Made by a program: the position numbers and the translations under genes
In this document: one piece after another, positions 1-11,460 of the stretch
Numbering within the stretch: position 1 is the stretch's first letter
Layout: each line of letters starts with the position of its first letter
The notes under the pieces: generated by a model
Databases searched by the model: none
The model's input: the letters and a program-made list of their open reading frames with translations, nothing else
What the model was told of the DNA's origin: nothing
Source of the DNA: Physcia stellaris
Lineage: Eukaryota > Ascomycota > Lecanoromycetes > Caliciales > Physciaceae
Length of the DNA stretch: 64,000 nt
Direction: 5' to 3'
NCBI GenBank assembly: GCA_018902385.1
Contig: JABSSW010000024.1
Span: 1 to 64,000, forward strand

Positions 1-59
1 AACCCTGCCAGCGGTAACCGCCGGGTTGAACCTGCTGGCGAAACCCACCGGATTGCCGG

Positions 60-1075
60 TTTGCGACTTGAAACTGAAAATCGAGCGACCGATTCAAAAC
101 GTAATCAATGTTTCGATTAAAATGATTAAAAGTTCAAACGATTAACGTTTTCAATAAATATCTAAACGTTTCAAAATGTTTTATAATATTTCGTTTATTA
201 TTCAAATTATCAAAATATACGTGTTTATCATAATTTTTCGATTACAAAACACGTTTAACGATTTGTACATGTTTTTTTAACGAAACAATTTATTTCAACG
301 ATTATATCAAATTGAAACTTATTAATATTTTTTGTAAATCAAATTTATTTTTTTACAAAAGTTTTCTGATTTATAATGAATTTAAACTCATACAATAAAT
401 ATTTTAAATGCATATTTGTTTTCATGTTTGACATTTCATTTTTATATATATATTTATTTTTATTTTCGTTATATGTTACGTAAAATTCAATCACGATTTT
501 TTGTTTTTTTTTCATCGTGACGAACGAATTATATTTTAAATTCGTTGTTTTTATAAAACGAACAATATAAAAAAGTTCAAAAAAAAAATAATATATATAT
601 TAATTTACGATTATACAAATTTGCGAATTGCGTATAGAATTTTGACAAATTTTTGATCAAAGCATCATGACAATAAATTTTTTTTCAAGTTTGAATTTTT
701 GCAAAATTGCAAACAAAACGACGAAACGAAACGATCAACGAGACGAAAACTGAAACGAAACGATATTATCGAAATTTGAATAATTTATTGTTTTATTAAA
801 CGAACGAAAAAACGAAACGAAACGATAACAAAAACATCAAAACAAGACGAAATTCAAAAACAAAAATCAAGACGAAAGTCAAAATCAAAACGAAAACGAA
901 AATCGAAAACGAAAAACGAAACGAGAACAAAAACAAGACGAAAACTAAAAAAACGATGATGATCAGACGCTTTATCGTCACAGAGAACGATCGAAGAACG
1001 AAAAGAACGAATGATGAAAATCAGATACAGTTTAACGTTTTCAAGAACTAGAGCAAACGGAGCGAAAACGAATCG
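60..1075. repeat. AT-rich, RIP-like degenerate tract
   Basis: This stretch is strongly AT-rich, and most of the few cytosines sit before G (many acg, cga and cgt), as expected when CpA and CpT have been mutated. The part at about 560-680 aligns base for base with 1400-1520, differing mainly by C to T and G to A; for example the right copy reads gcgtatagggtcttgac where the left reads gcgtatagaattttgac. The section 720-1060 is a low-complexity run of acgaaa and gaaaac words that grades into the minisatellite to its right. No gene is visible; open frames here are artefacts of low complexity. Confidence 0.75.
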
Positions 1076-1090
1076 AACGAAAAAACAAGA

Positions 1091-1275
1091 CGAGAACTGA
1101 ATCGAGTGCTCTTTATTGAAGCGACGAGAAATCGGACTGAATGCTCTCTACTGAAGCGACGAGAGACTGGGTTGCATACTGCTCCCAATCGGAGCGAAGA
1201 AGGGACTCGATTGAGTGCTCTCTACTGGAGCGGCGAGAACAGGACTGCGTGCTTCCTGTTGACGCGATCAGACGA
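1091..1275. repeat. Minisatellite, about five 36-bp units
   Basis: Five imperfect units follow each other, each built as cgagaa, a short variable part, tgctctctactg and gaagcga. The unit length is about 34-38 bp. The left edge merges into the acgaaa-rich tract, which looks like the same array after heavy C to T mutation. Confidence 0.7.
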
Positions 1276-1690
1276 ATAGACTTGATTTTCAACGCATGGA
1301 AGCGTCGAGGATATGTGTCGATCTTTCGTAATGTCAGGGAACTGGGCTTGGTATTACTAATGAGCTATGACTAGGCTAGATACACAAGACGAAAGACAAG
1401 GAAACAAGAAGGGAACGAGGAAAATGACTGGTATATACATCAATTGGCGGCTATACAGGCCTGCGGATCGCGTATAGGGTCTTGACAGACTTCTGATCAG
1501 GCCACATCATGACACAGCGGATATGATCATGAATCTGCGAGAATGAAAATGTATTCTCTTTGAGAACGATGAACAAATTCTGCTTGACGCAACGTGAGTC
1601 AGCGAGAATGATCGTGAGTTCAACCAGTGAGCCTGCTACAACGGCAGTCAATAGACGACCTTCTTGCTCTCGAGCCAGTCAGCTCATCTA
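1276..1690. other. No gene; unmutated partner of the RIP-like tract
   Basis: Non-coding. The part at about 1390-1520 is the less mutated partner of 560-680. It has no long conserved frame and no recognised motif. It may be the distal part of the reverse-strand LTR element that starts at 3323, but I found no second LTR here. Confidence 0.45.
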
Positions 1691-1699
1691 TATCAGAAT

Positions 1700-3323
1700 G
1701 ACCTCTACAACAATCATCTCCTTGCAGACTTGCAAGCTTCGCAGACTTCTCCTCGTGATGATCTTGAAGTTGGATTGAAGAACGTCGAGAAATGAGGACG
1801 CATCAAAGGAGAAGATTGGAAAGTCTGCGATGGTGACACGCGGATCAACTGTGCCATTGATGCATGCTCTGCTCGGAAAGCTTCGGACTTGACCATTTTG
1901 GAAGCAGGTGGGATCTTCGCATTGAGTATGCCGTGATGCGCGTTTGTATGGGATCACAATTGCTTTTGGGATTGCATTCGCCGAAGCGGCGCGGAGACGA
2001 CGGCTTGTCCTGACGTGGCTGCAGGCCAAACGGCTTCGGCTCCATCGAGCATGCGAAAGATATCGTCCACAGTAAGATATAGCCTCCATGGTAAAGGATT
2101 TCGAGGCGGAGAGAACGGGCAAGCAAAGCTTGCATTCTCCAAGGATTTGCACACCAATCTGGATGTCGCAATCGGGAGAACAGAGAGCTTGGATGCAGCG
2201 ATTGATCGTGAGGCAATATCTGCCTAAGACGTCGGTTTCTTGGTGTCGCAATCGACGAGAAAGGGAGTCCTGAAGGAGGAGCTAATGACTTGGCTACTAA
2301 TTTCGGTGACGTAGGAGGGGACAAGGTTACCGATTGAGATGGCGATGCAGGAGATGAGAGCATTGACTGCTGCTAAGCAAGCTTCGAATTTGAGGACTGC
2401 GCGGAGGGCCAACGTGCTTTCGTTGTCCGTTGATATCATTTACATCTTTGACTGGTTGCTTGGTTTGGACCTTTTTGCAGGTGATTTAGCGATCGAAGAT
2501 CTAGCGTCTCCGGGTCATTCAGGTTCATAGAAGGGATGACCAAGGACGAACGTTAGAGGCGAGTTCGGAGGTAGAGGATGCGCGATTCGGTGTGGACTCC
2601 GCAGGAGTAGATGAAGATGCGATGGAGGACGCCGAACTTCCAGAGGCTTTGGACTTCGCAGAGGTGAGAGTAGAGGATGCACTCTCTAAGGGCTTGCATA
2701 CGATTCTGGTACACAAATCGAGAGAGGCGCAAACTTCGGTGCTCTAGAAGGTCAAAAGCTCATCAAGTCTGCATTTGGAGAAGCAGGTATAGAAGTAAGG
2801 GCACTCGAGTGTAGGATACGCGTAGACTTTCGATGGGTACACGACTTCGTAAGGTAAGTTGGATAGAGGTAAGATAGATAGGTAGGTCGAAAGCTGACAG
2901 TTTCGAAAGGTTCGCAGGGAATGTTAACGCTGTAATCGAGGGTGTACTGGATGTACTGATTGCGTGTACCAAGGTACTGAATGCTGCGAGTGCAATTAGA
3001 CCGATTTCTGGTCTGGCTTTGAGTGGGTGCTTCGAAAGCTGATTACTGCTGCATGTACTGCGAAACGAAATTGCTGTATTGGCTGGCGGCTAGATACTAC
3101 GTGCTTCATGACGTGCTGTAGCTGGTACTAGATATTACGAAGCTGCTAACCCGGTTCTCATAACCCCTTGAAAGATATGTTACTCAGAAATCTCCTTGTT
3201 CTTATAAGATACATGCGGGAAATGGACCACAAAAGGTGTCCCAATCTCCAAACCATATACCCCATTGGCCAGTTCATACATCTGAATCGACTGTAGCACC
3301 TGCGGAGGCTGTACGTTTCAACA
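1700..3323 (-). mobile_element. Decayed non-autonomous LTR element with C2H2-type body, copy 1
   Basis: Reverse-strand fossil copy of the family best seen at 30679-33116. Shared parts are the LTR with adjoining primer-binding region, the untranslated leader (about 2760-3000, matching 31150-31400), and the proline-, serine- and threonine-rich body with the SPPTSPKLVA and TRITSY-like segments. No reverse transcriptase, integrase or protease is visible, so it is non-autonomous. It is broken in many places, lacks a recognisable second LTR, and looks old. The family's closest LTR kin is probably Ty1/copia, judged only from the primer-binding site. Confidence 0.65.
3169..3323 (-). repeat. LTR of element copy 1
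   Basis: Read on the minus strand it starts TGTTGAAAC, carries acagcctccgcaggtgct as in the 30679 LTR, and ends TTTCA just before ggggttatgag, the primer-binding region. It is about 155 bp, shorter than the 205-bp LTR of the better copy. Confidence 0.6.
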
Positions 3324-5240
3324 TGCTTCTCAAATCAGCGCTCCCACGGGTTCCTCTCTTGCCCCAGACTCCACCATGGAGGCTAAACAGTTGTGGGCGC
3401 TCGCAGTCCTTGCAGTAACTTCCATTAGGTCCGCTGCAGTCAAGAAGAGCTTTCCTCACCTTTGTTTGTCTTCTCCTTCGCGCGTCGCTCTTTTCCCAAC
3501 ACCTTCTGCTCCTACCACAGCAGCGCTGTCGTGACTAAGCCCATCGGTGCGCTGGTCGTAACCCTTGTCCTCATCAAGAGCTGCGTGTGGTAAGGTGGAG
3601 AGCTGTGAGGCTCGTTGATGACGAGGAAAAAGCCGCGTTGCTGCTCATGTTCGTACTCTCTCTTAACATGTGCCTTGGTTCGCGTTTGCATCTCGTATAT
3701 CGGCATTTTCAAGGTATCTGTGTCGTCCAGGCTAAGTCAGCCACTGTCTTATGCTACGTGAAGGAAACCATGAGCATTCAGACCGTGTCTCTCAGCTAGA
3801 TGTATTGATAACCGAACCTAGTAGGCGTAGTACAGCTGTGAGATAGACTCCTGCATCAACTCGGGCGATCGAGCATCCTCCATCTCCACGACCGGCTCAG
3901 CCCATCTTTCGATCGGTCGTCCACGGTGTCCTCAGACCGCGACTTTTCATGCGATGGTTCCTATCCAAAAATGGCGTCGCACCTCCGGGGACAGTACGTT
4001 GTACTTTCCGACAGATCATCACTCGATAGGCCAACAACTACTCGTACTCGATATGCTGCATCGCAAGAGGGCTGGACTTTGAGGTACGTGACGCGCGAGA
4101 GCCATAAGGTCAGCCAGAAGCGCCACGAAGCGTTCAACCAGGAGCAAACTGCTTGCACCGACATTCGCAATCAAGCTGGCCATGGAGTGTCAAGACAACA
4201 CCCTGTAGACATTGCAACATCGTCGAACAAAATGGAAGAGTGATGGTTGACTAGTTAAGCTCAGCTCGATCTAAAATGGCTGGCGGAAGTGGCTGGGAAT
4301 CGGGCTGCTAGACAGGGGTTATTATGCAGGGGGACTCAACAGTTTCAGGAAACGCTCGGACTTCCTGCCTTCGAAACTGCGGGAGCCCGCCCAATTTCCT
4401 CCGCTCTTCGTTCTTCTAACTTCCTGAAGATCAAGACTCTGTCAGCTGATACTGCCCCTCGCTGTGAAAGCGAAACCCTGAGATAAGACCACAGCTCTTG
4501 AGGGGCTTGCTTCTTATGTCAATATCTCGTGGCTGTTTTCCTTCACGAGCACCGCACTTCTAAAGGTCCATCCAGCCTCTTGGCCACAGCATCTGGAGAC
4601 TCGCGACAGGTTGTGCAGACATGAGACATATTGACGACGACTTATGGCTCAAGCAGAGTGGCAGCATTGTTTGTGACGGCAACTGTCTTGTGCAAGGAAT
4701 GTCGCATCGCCAAAGGGCTAGTCAGTCTCATGAATTCAGCTTCTGGAAACTGCGCAATCGATCGTCAACACCATGAGAGTGGGTGGCGGAGATGTATGGC
4801 TCGGGCGATATTTTCGGCGGTCTTAAGTACGCGGCATATGTCTTCGGCAGATTCGGCGAGCCGTCGACCTCAATAGGAGTTCCGAGTGTAGAGGGCCTGA
4901 ATGTAGAGAGCCTGGATAATTCCGTGCATCTCACCATGGATTTGGTATTGACGCAATCACCTTATCACAGCTGCTGTACTCTGTTCCCTCACATCTGCTC
5001 TCTCCTTGTGTCGGACGCACGTCGATCACTACCATTCCAAGCATCATCATTAGCCCCAATGTAAGTCTTAAACCCTCCTCGCAATGGCGTCCAACCTAAA
5101 AGCTTGGGAGCTAATGAACAACGATAGCCCAGAATCAAGCCTTTCTCACGCTACGATTCTACAGACTAATGCTTGTTAGCCTTAGTGAGTCCTGAAAAAA
5201 TGCTAGGATGACTCAAGAATACGATGCCTTAATTCCCATC
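3324..5240. other. No gene recognised
   Basis: Only short unsupported frames without conserved motifs or convincing splice structure. Base composition is near the genic average, so it is probably degraded sequence or untranscribed spacer. I see no tRNA, terminal repeat or tandem array. Confidence 0.4.
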
Positions 5241-5244
5241 GTCA

Positions 5245-6700
5245 AGGATTCAGCCTCTGCAAAAATAGTAGAGCGAGCAGCCCAGTAGTCCACCTGAGAG
5301 CGGAGAGCCTTGTCGCAAACCACATACCGCACGGAAAGCATTTCTCGAAGCCAATTAGCAGGACAATGAATTTGCTTTACCACCGCCTAGTTGCTTTCAA
5401 GATCTCAGTTTCGGGGACCCAGTCAGCAAGTGGTATCTAACTTTCGAGCAATCAGCCGAATAGAATCACTAACAAGTATCTACATGAATTATTCAGACTC
5501 ACCAGCGTCCTTACTTCTCCAGAAGCCATTCAGTTCTCCTCCAAGCCCTTCAAGATACGTATTTTTTGCTTCCATCTTCCTTGGACCAATCCAACCTCAT
5601 CAATCAGACTACCAGGATCTGGAAGATCGTACTCAACTTCCAGCAAACGTCGAACCATAAATTCGACAGCACATTTAGTACTATCGCCATGATCCAAGAT
5701 GTTGAATCTGTCAAGACAGTCGCTTGACCGAAAGACGATGTTTCCTTGCAGGATAACAAGCCAAGGAAGACTGCGTAGTCAGGGAACGTGCAGAACAGCA
5801 AGCCAGCAAATATGTCTCGCCGAAGTAGGACGTCTCGCTGAAAAACCGCCATCTTGAACCACTACAAGCCGAAGAGGCTCACCCCGCGAAGAAATGTGTG
5901 GAAGCTTTGACATGCAGGCGTCGTCGTGCGAAAGTTCCTAGCAACATCAAGCTTCATAGCCATGTGCAGAATCACCACCAGAAGAAGCCTGCAGAGCCCG
6001 CAAAAGCCACTCAAAGCAAGCCCGCGGTATCTGCAGCAGAAGCAATGCCAACACCTCGGTCTACATCAGAAGCAGAGCCCGCAAAACTCACTCCAATCGA
6101 GCCCGCAATAAGTACACCAGCTGTAGTCTTAACTCTGCCTGTGACTCCTCCACAAAGTGAGCCAGCATTGATGCTCACATACCCTCCCAGACCACCGAAA
6201 ACGAACACGAAAACCCTCATTTTCTGACATTACACCAGGAACGTCCGCAACACCAAGAGAGATCATCATCGTGGGCCGAATAGCCTCACGCTCAGTCGTT
6301 GCACCAAAGCCTTCGTCTCGCCCAGTTCCTACACCATAGGGAGTAACAAACATCGCTTAGGGCGCACCAGTTACTCCCCACCTGCTCCGCCGCTAACGTT
6401 GGATCTCTTGTCGCCCGCCTTCTTAACCTCCTCGAGCCCTTTTAAGTCTGTCGCTCTTTGGTTGCAGCTGCCGCATCTGCAGCGGCACTCTCGGATCCAA
6501 CAATGTCCTGCATCGCCACCTACGGGCAATGCTTCTCAAACCAGCGCCTCGCCTCTATCTCAAAAGAAATCCGAGCGCAAGGTCGGAAATGCCTGACACT
6601 GGAGCAGGGAAAAAGGCCCGTTTCTTGCTTCTTTACCTGTAATACTAATCGATCTCGACGATGAATGGTTAATCTCCCAACACTCGGAGGGAGCTCCTCA
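5245..6700 (+). mobile_element. Decayed non-autonomous LTR element with C2H2-type body, copy 3
   Basis: Forward-strand fossil related to the 30679 element. The finger region at about 5925-6000 (SNIKLHSHVQNHH) corresponds to SNNKLHEHIRTRH of the better copy. The stretch 6240-6340 matches the body around agtcgttgcac with the same word order, and a weak LTR-like start occurs near 5247 (cagcctctgca). It is broken many times and is the most diverged of the three copies; its borders are approximate. Confidence 0.5.
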
Positions 6701-7139
6701 GCAGGGCGCAACGAGGGCACTTTGGTGTTTTTTTATTGGCGGCAGGATCTGGTCATCCGATTGGGGTGATCCCTCCCATCACTTCTCCCAACATTGCTGA
6801 GGCTGGGCTGGGTTGTTCAGTTTTTGATGTAGGCTGTCCACACCTTTGGGACCAACATCTGGACATGAAATGTGTCATTGCAGATGGTCCTTGTGTGTCT
6901 GAAAGAACTGATCATAGGTCGCACAAGACCTGTTGTTTGTGCTACCAGTACTGAACCACACCTCGGCTTTATTCTTCCTTGATCGGTCCGGATCCAGATT
7001 CTGGTGTGACGTCGTCACGCTCAAAGGTTGGGCTAGGCTTGGCAGGCTATCTGTTTTGCTTGCAGATATCGAGGTAGCGGAGGAGTGACCAAAACCGTCT
7101 GGATGTGAGCCCCGGTAGAGTTTCATTGTTCATGGAACT
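6701..7139. other. No gene recognised
   Basis: Spacer between copy 3 of the LTR element and a hypothetical minus-strand gene. Nothing beyond short random frames. Confidence 0.4.
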
Positions 7140-7628
7140 TCAAAGACGCAGAGGCCCTTCCAGTGCTGACGCCGGAAGCTCGCTCATCTGGCATTCACCC
7201 TCTTTAGTACGCCTATGGAAGATAATCTTGAATGTATCCCTTGTTTGGAGCGCCGAGTTCTTCTCCAAATACTCTTTGCGGAGGACATCTAGCCCGGTGC
7301 TAGCATGCTGAGTATTCTGATACGCTGGTGATGCTGGCGTTCTGTTACTGTACATTCCTTTTGATCGGCTGGCTGGACCAGGGTGCTGAAGCAAATGAGA
7401 TGAGAAATTGCAGTGGCTGGGGCTTGGCACCCATATATAGGTGACCTTCCCCCCCGAGCTTCTGGCTGCTGCATCTTTCGTCTCTTCTTTTTCTGAGACT
7501 GAGATCACATACTTCCCTTTTTCGGCGTCCCCTTGGCCTGTTCTATGTCTCTTGGGCGACGCTGGCGCCGCCTGCGAACTCTTCCTTCGGCGGCTTGGGT
7601 CTTGAGGTTTGGGAGTTTCTCTCGGCAT
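7140..7628 (-). CDS. Hypothetical protein, basic N-terminus
   Basis: I do not recognise this gene. Starting at the methionine before PRETPKPQDPS, the frame gives about 162 residues. The first 60 are rich in Lys, Arg, Ser and Pro (SRRRKSSQAAPASPKRHR), which could be a nuclear-localisation or DNA-contacting tail; the rest has no known motif. A possible upstream intron lies at about 7748-7795 (gtaaat donor, CTGAC branch), so the true start may be further right. The gene borders a repeat-rich, degraded area, so it could equally be a remnant. The case for a real gene is only the length of the open frame and its biased composition. Confidence 0.35.
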   Translation of the reverse strand: MPRETPKPQDPSRRRKSSQAAPASPKRHRTGQGDAEKGKYVISVSEKEETKDAAARSSGGKVTYIWVPSPSHCNFSSHLLQHPGPASRSKGMYSNRTPASPAYQNTQHASTGLDVLRKEYLEKNSALQTRDTFKIIFHRRTKEGECQMSELPASALEGPLRL

Positions 7629-7639
7629 AGTGGCAGCCC

Positions 7640-8395
7640 CAGTTTGGCGCGTTCTGGTCCAAGTGGGCATACTGCTTGCTAGAAATACCCACCCACACAC
7701 TCATACATAGTATCGTCGTTCTAGCAATCAGGCGAGTGAGGCTTTAGCGTGTCAGTCCTGGTAGACAAAGGTTCAACATGTATTTACCTTATCTTCTCCT
7801 GGTACGCAAGTCGACATTGCCTTGCAAAGGTGGAGAATCGTAATGCTTAGGCGGATGTCACGGGTCGAGACACCCGTGCTTGAGTTTGCATCAACTCGGC
7901 ATGATACACCCCTTACGCTGTCAGAGATCGTTGCATTGGTGTGTTAGCTCGTACTGTTTCGCGCAGACGATTCTACCAGCCGCCCACCAAGATGCATTAC
8001 TTGCCTGGGATGGATAAAGGCCAATACCTTTAACGCACATATGATCAATCTCCAGATGACGGTACGCTGAGACCCTTGCTTGGATGCCGCAATCACAAAA
8101 CGAGCCCTTTTCTCGGGTGACTTAACCACAGCAGCAGACTTTGGTAAAGCGATCCGCTATCTCCACCATTGTGCACTCTGCCGATACCATGGTGTTTGAA
8201 AGCCGACCGATCTTGGCCACTTGCAGTAACCCTTGAGTGCCGGTGGACGTAACACTCTTGGGGCGCTTTCACTCCGTGATGCCTTGATGATGCCTTTAAA
8301 GCTGAGTGGGATCAATAGATCAGGATAAATGGTCTGACACAGGGTAAGCATGATATCGAATCATCAGCTCGCTATCGCATAGTACGACGGGCAGC
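7640..8395. other. No gene recognised
   Basis: Contains intron-like sites on the minus strand (for example 7748-7795) but no exon chain I can support. May be part of a decayed multi-exon gene whose remains form the tandem repeats to the right. Confidence 0.35.
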
Positions 8396-8399
8396 GGCC

Positions 8400-8815
8400 T
8401 TAATGTTCGATCGATGTACGGATACGCCCTCCAAGGAGGATCTCTCGATAAGCCTTGGAGGAAATCCCAATACGCGGCACCAGACTCACCTGATCATTCT
8501 TCTTCTTTGCTTCGCAGTATGGAGTAGAGAGAGGCTTCCCGGATTCTAAAAATCTGTCAAATTGATGTCAAGATACGCCCTTCATCGCACTAGACCTGGA
8601 TAAGCCTGAGAATATGTCATGATCTTTCGGCATCACACTCACCCGGCTACGCTTTCTACTTTGGCCCCCGCCTAGACGAGGGAGCCTTTCCGAATCTGAC
8701 TGTGCCAAATTGGTGCTCCGAAACGCGTTTCTAGGCACGGTATCTTGGTAAGCTTTGGAAGATGTCATGATCCTTCGGCCCCACACTTACCTGACTATGG
8801 TGTCTCCATTGACTG
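8400..8815. repeat. Three degenerate tandem units of about 150 bp
   Basis: On the minus strand each unit holds a 46-47-nt core beginning GTGAGT or GTAAGT and ending AG (cores at about 8447-8492, 8592-8638 and 8753-8799). The two rightmost cores share gatcatgacat. Downstream flanks of two units share ggcgtatc, so whole units were duplicated, not only the cores. The cores look like short introns, though coding flanks are not convincing. Confidence 0.5.
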
Positions 8816-8968
8816 CCAGCATAAGCCCTTCCGGATGTGGCGAAGTTCTGCCACGTACATATCAAGTCTGAGACTAATTCAAGTCCAGAGGCTTTGTCTA
8901 AGTACAGCTAAGAAGCCTTGTTGTACCCGCAGTAGGAGCTCAACACTGGAAGCTTACAATGGTATCTT

Positions 8969-9322
8969 GCGAAACAGCACTGAACGCACGATCAGATCCA
9001 GGAACATCATCTTTAGGTGTGTTCGGGATGACAGGCTCCACAATACAAGACATCCGGTTACTCACAGCGTTTGAGCTTGAATATTGACCCCAACGTTGAC
9101 CTACGGCGATATAGCTGGGTAGGAGGGGATGACCTCGGGGGAGGCCGACCGAGAGAAGATTGTGTGAGGGTGGACGAAACAGCACTGAACAGACGATCAG
9201 ATTCAGGAACATCATTCTCTGGTGTTCAGGATGACAGGCTCCACAATACAAGACATCCGGATACTCACAGCGTTTGAGCTCCAATGTCGACACCAAAGTT
9301 GCCTACAGCGATATAGCTGCTC
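8969..9322. repeat. Tandem duplication, two units of about 150 bp, period about 205 bp
   Basis: The unit starting aacagcactgaacg, through tccacaatacaagacatccgg and on to gcgatatagctg, occurs twice (8969-9120 and 9176-9322) with high identity. On the minus strand each unit contains a GTGAGT site after CAAACGCT. No protein product is supported. Confidence 0.7.
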
Positions 9323-9329
9323 TGGATCC

Positions 9330-10020
9330 GCTCTCACGGTGCAGTAAATGATGCGGGCGGACAGGGTCCAAGCGGACTGCGATGAGGAAAATGTACGCCG
9401 GCAATGGCCACGCTGTGATGATGTTAGCGAGTACGGCACCACCACGATGATTCCACTGCCAGACTTCTTCTTCTCAGCGAAGATATCTTCATATCTGCAT
9501 ATCATCAGGTAAAGCCTTCGTGTTCGTGCTTGGGGGTACTGGAGGCAATTAGCGTTCAGAGCCGGCCATGCACTAGTCCCAGCTGTGACATGAATCCCCC
9601 CAGCAACGTCCAAGGGAACGAAGAAATAATTGAAGAGACATAAGACGCAGTCCGCAGCATCTTGTTGAACATGCACTGGACGCCCACAACCCAGAACGAA
9701 GAACCAGCACTTTCAATTGACAGCAAAGACGACATCGCCACCAATGCAGAACACAGCCAGCTGTTACATCAATCGACCTCCAATCCGCTGTGGATAGATG
9801 CAAGTACGAAGAGAACTAAGAACGCGAGTTGCCCACAAAGGTGAACAAAGAGAAATCCGAGAATCATAGCCAAAAGAAAGCATTCCGACACGAAGCTGTA
9901 CATTAGGAAGGACGTGGGCAACAAGCAGAATCAACTCGCAACAATAGCTTAACAGTCCACCGAAAAAGTACAGTATGAAACTCGAAAGGCAGCTGCTGAG
10001 CCAGCGCCATCAAAAGGATC
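9330..10020. other. No supported gene; possible decayed minus-strand exons
   Basis: Minus-strand frames here contain short hydrophobic stretches (for example WVVGVQCMFNKM at about 9660) and a branch-plus-acceptor signature (ctcgctaacatcatcacag, read on the minus strand near 9420). They do not assemble into a coherent model. Confidence 0.3.
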
Positions 10021-10027
10021 ACGCAAC

Positions 10028-10830
10028 GACCCACGAGAGGCCTACAGATGTTGCCCCGAAAGACTCTGCTGCGCGTCCTGACCCCCAGATGGGATCACGC
10101 AATGACCCACTAGAGGTCGACAGAAAGTTGCCCCGAAAGACTCTGCTGCGTGATCCAGCCCACGAAGAGAATCTTGCCTAACGACCCACGAAAGATCTAC
10201 AGAGTGCTGCTCCAGGAGGCATCTGCTAGGAGAATACTCCATTGCCTCAGTGTACCCACTTGCTACGCTTCCCCAAGCTGGATGAGAGATTGATGCTGTA
10301 AAGACCAGAAAGAAGCAAAGCTTTTCAAGACGCTTCCCGAAGGAAATCATCTTGCGACATGCCCAACGCCTTCACCCAAGAATGGATACGAGGTTGACAA
10401 GTCTTCCTCTGGCGTGGGTGGTCGAACAAAACCTGTAGCTGGTCCTTCGAAAGAGGCGAAGAGAGAAGGAATGGTCTCTTATCCCGAAAAACATCCAGCC
10501 CCCAAAGAACAAGAGCATCGCTCAACAACCCGCGGGAGGCCTACAGAATGTTAGCCCGAGAGATATCTGCTGAGGGCGACTCCATGCTATGCTTCCACGA
10601 GCACGCAAGGCAATGCTTAGTGTGATCCGGGGATCGATGAAGCAAGGCTTTTCAAGAGAAGACTCTCTAAACGCCCTCCCTGGAAACCGATGCGAGGAAG
10701 CCACAGAGCTCTTCCTCTTGCGATAGCGGTCGAGCAGAACCCGTAGCTCGTCCATCCGAAGAGCGACAAAGAGAGAAAAGGAAGGTGTCTGCAACCGCCC
10801 GAGGATAAGCCCAGACGCACGGACGGGGGG
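10028..10830. repeat. Nested tandem repeats: 77-bp units inside a 340-bp duplication
   Basis: Three units beginning gacccacgagaggcctacag recur at about 10028, 10105 and 10184 with a period of 75-80 bp. A larger unit running from the third of these to about 10520 is repeated from 10528 to 10830, sharing cttttcaaga, cgatgcgagg-like and ggtcgagcagaacc-like segments. Minus-strand translations of the two large units are alike (DQLQVLFDH against DELRVLLDR), so the ancestor may have been coding. Confidence 0.65.
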
Positions 10831-11084
10831 ATGCCACGTGAGAGTGGATCTACAGGCTTCCCCAGCTCGGACAAGGTCCCGTGTCTGGAAATGAAGCAGT
10901 ATAGTGAACTGTTGAGGGTACGGCATTTATAAAGAGAGCTGTGGTCATCGAAACTACTATCTGTGACAGAGGGAAGCTTATGTAGGAACTGGAGAACGAT
11001 TTAGGCTGAGAGCTACTCGCTTCGTTGGGGCCATCTATTCCGAGTCTGAGTATCCAGCGCAATCAAGCAAAACTCAGCAACTAT

Positions 11085-11460
11085 ATAAACAGCTGGTGGG
11101 GAGGAGGTTCTGCAAGCTCTGTCGGCTCTGCCAACTCCCTGCGCCTCCGACCATAACCAATACTGCTCCCATCATGGCATCTATCCCTGCAATGGCGAGA
11201 GCCAACCCCGGCAAGCTTGTTCTGTCGTTGCACTCGTCCAATTCCAGAACCTCCCTGCGCCTCCAGCCACTCCAGTCTTCCCTCCTGGCACCTGTCTCTG
11301 CAATGGCGAGAGTCGACTTCAGCCAGCTTATCGTTGGACTCCTCTTTCAGGACCACCTTCTGCCTCCCGTACTGCTAGTGCCCTTCTCCCGATGTGGCAT
11401 CTGCCTCCGCGACGGCGAGCGCCGAGTCCAGCCAGCGTATTATATCGTTGCACTCCTTTT
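11085..11460. repeat. Three degenerate repeats of about 105 bp at a gene 3' end
   Basis: The minus-strand segment around gagtgcaacgata (11440-11385) recurs twice downstream as gagtccaacgata (about 11340) and gagtgcaacgaca (about 11230), each followed by a ctcgccattgcagag-like segment. The first unit is the C-terminal coding part of the neighbouring gene (ECNDIIRWLDSALAVAEA); the other two lie beyond its stop and are out of frame with each other, so the end of the gene was duplicated and then decayed. Confidence 0.6.

Noticed and set aside
1688-2363. Several long overlapping frames on both strands at 1.7-2.4 kb
   Set aside because: They are shadows of the decayed LTR element copy 1; none is a host gene.
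10522-10926. 134-residue minus-strand frame as a gene
   Set aside because: It lies wholly in the nested tandem duplication and has no motif or splice partners; treated as repeat.
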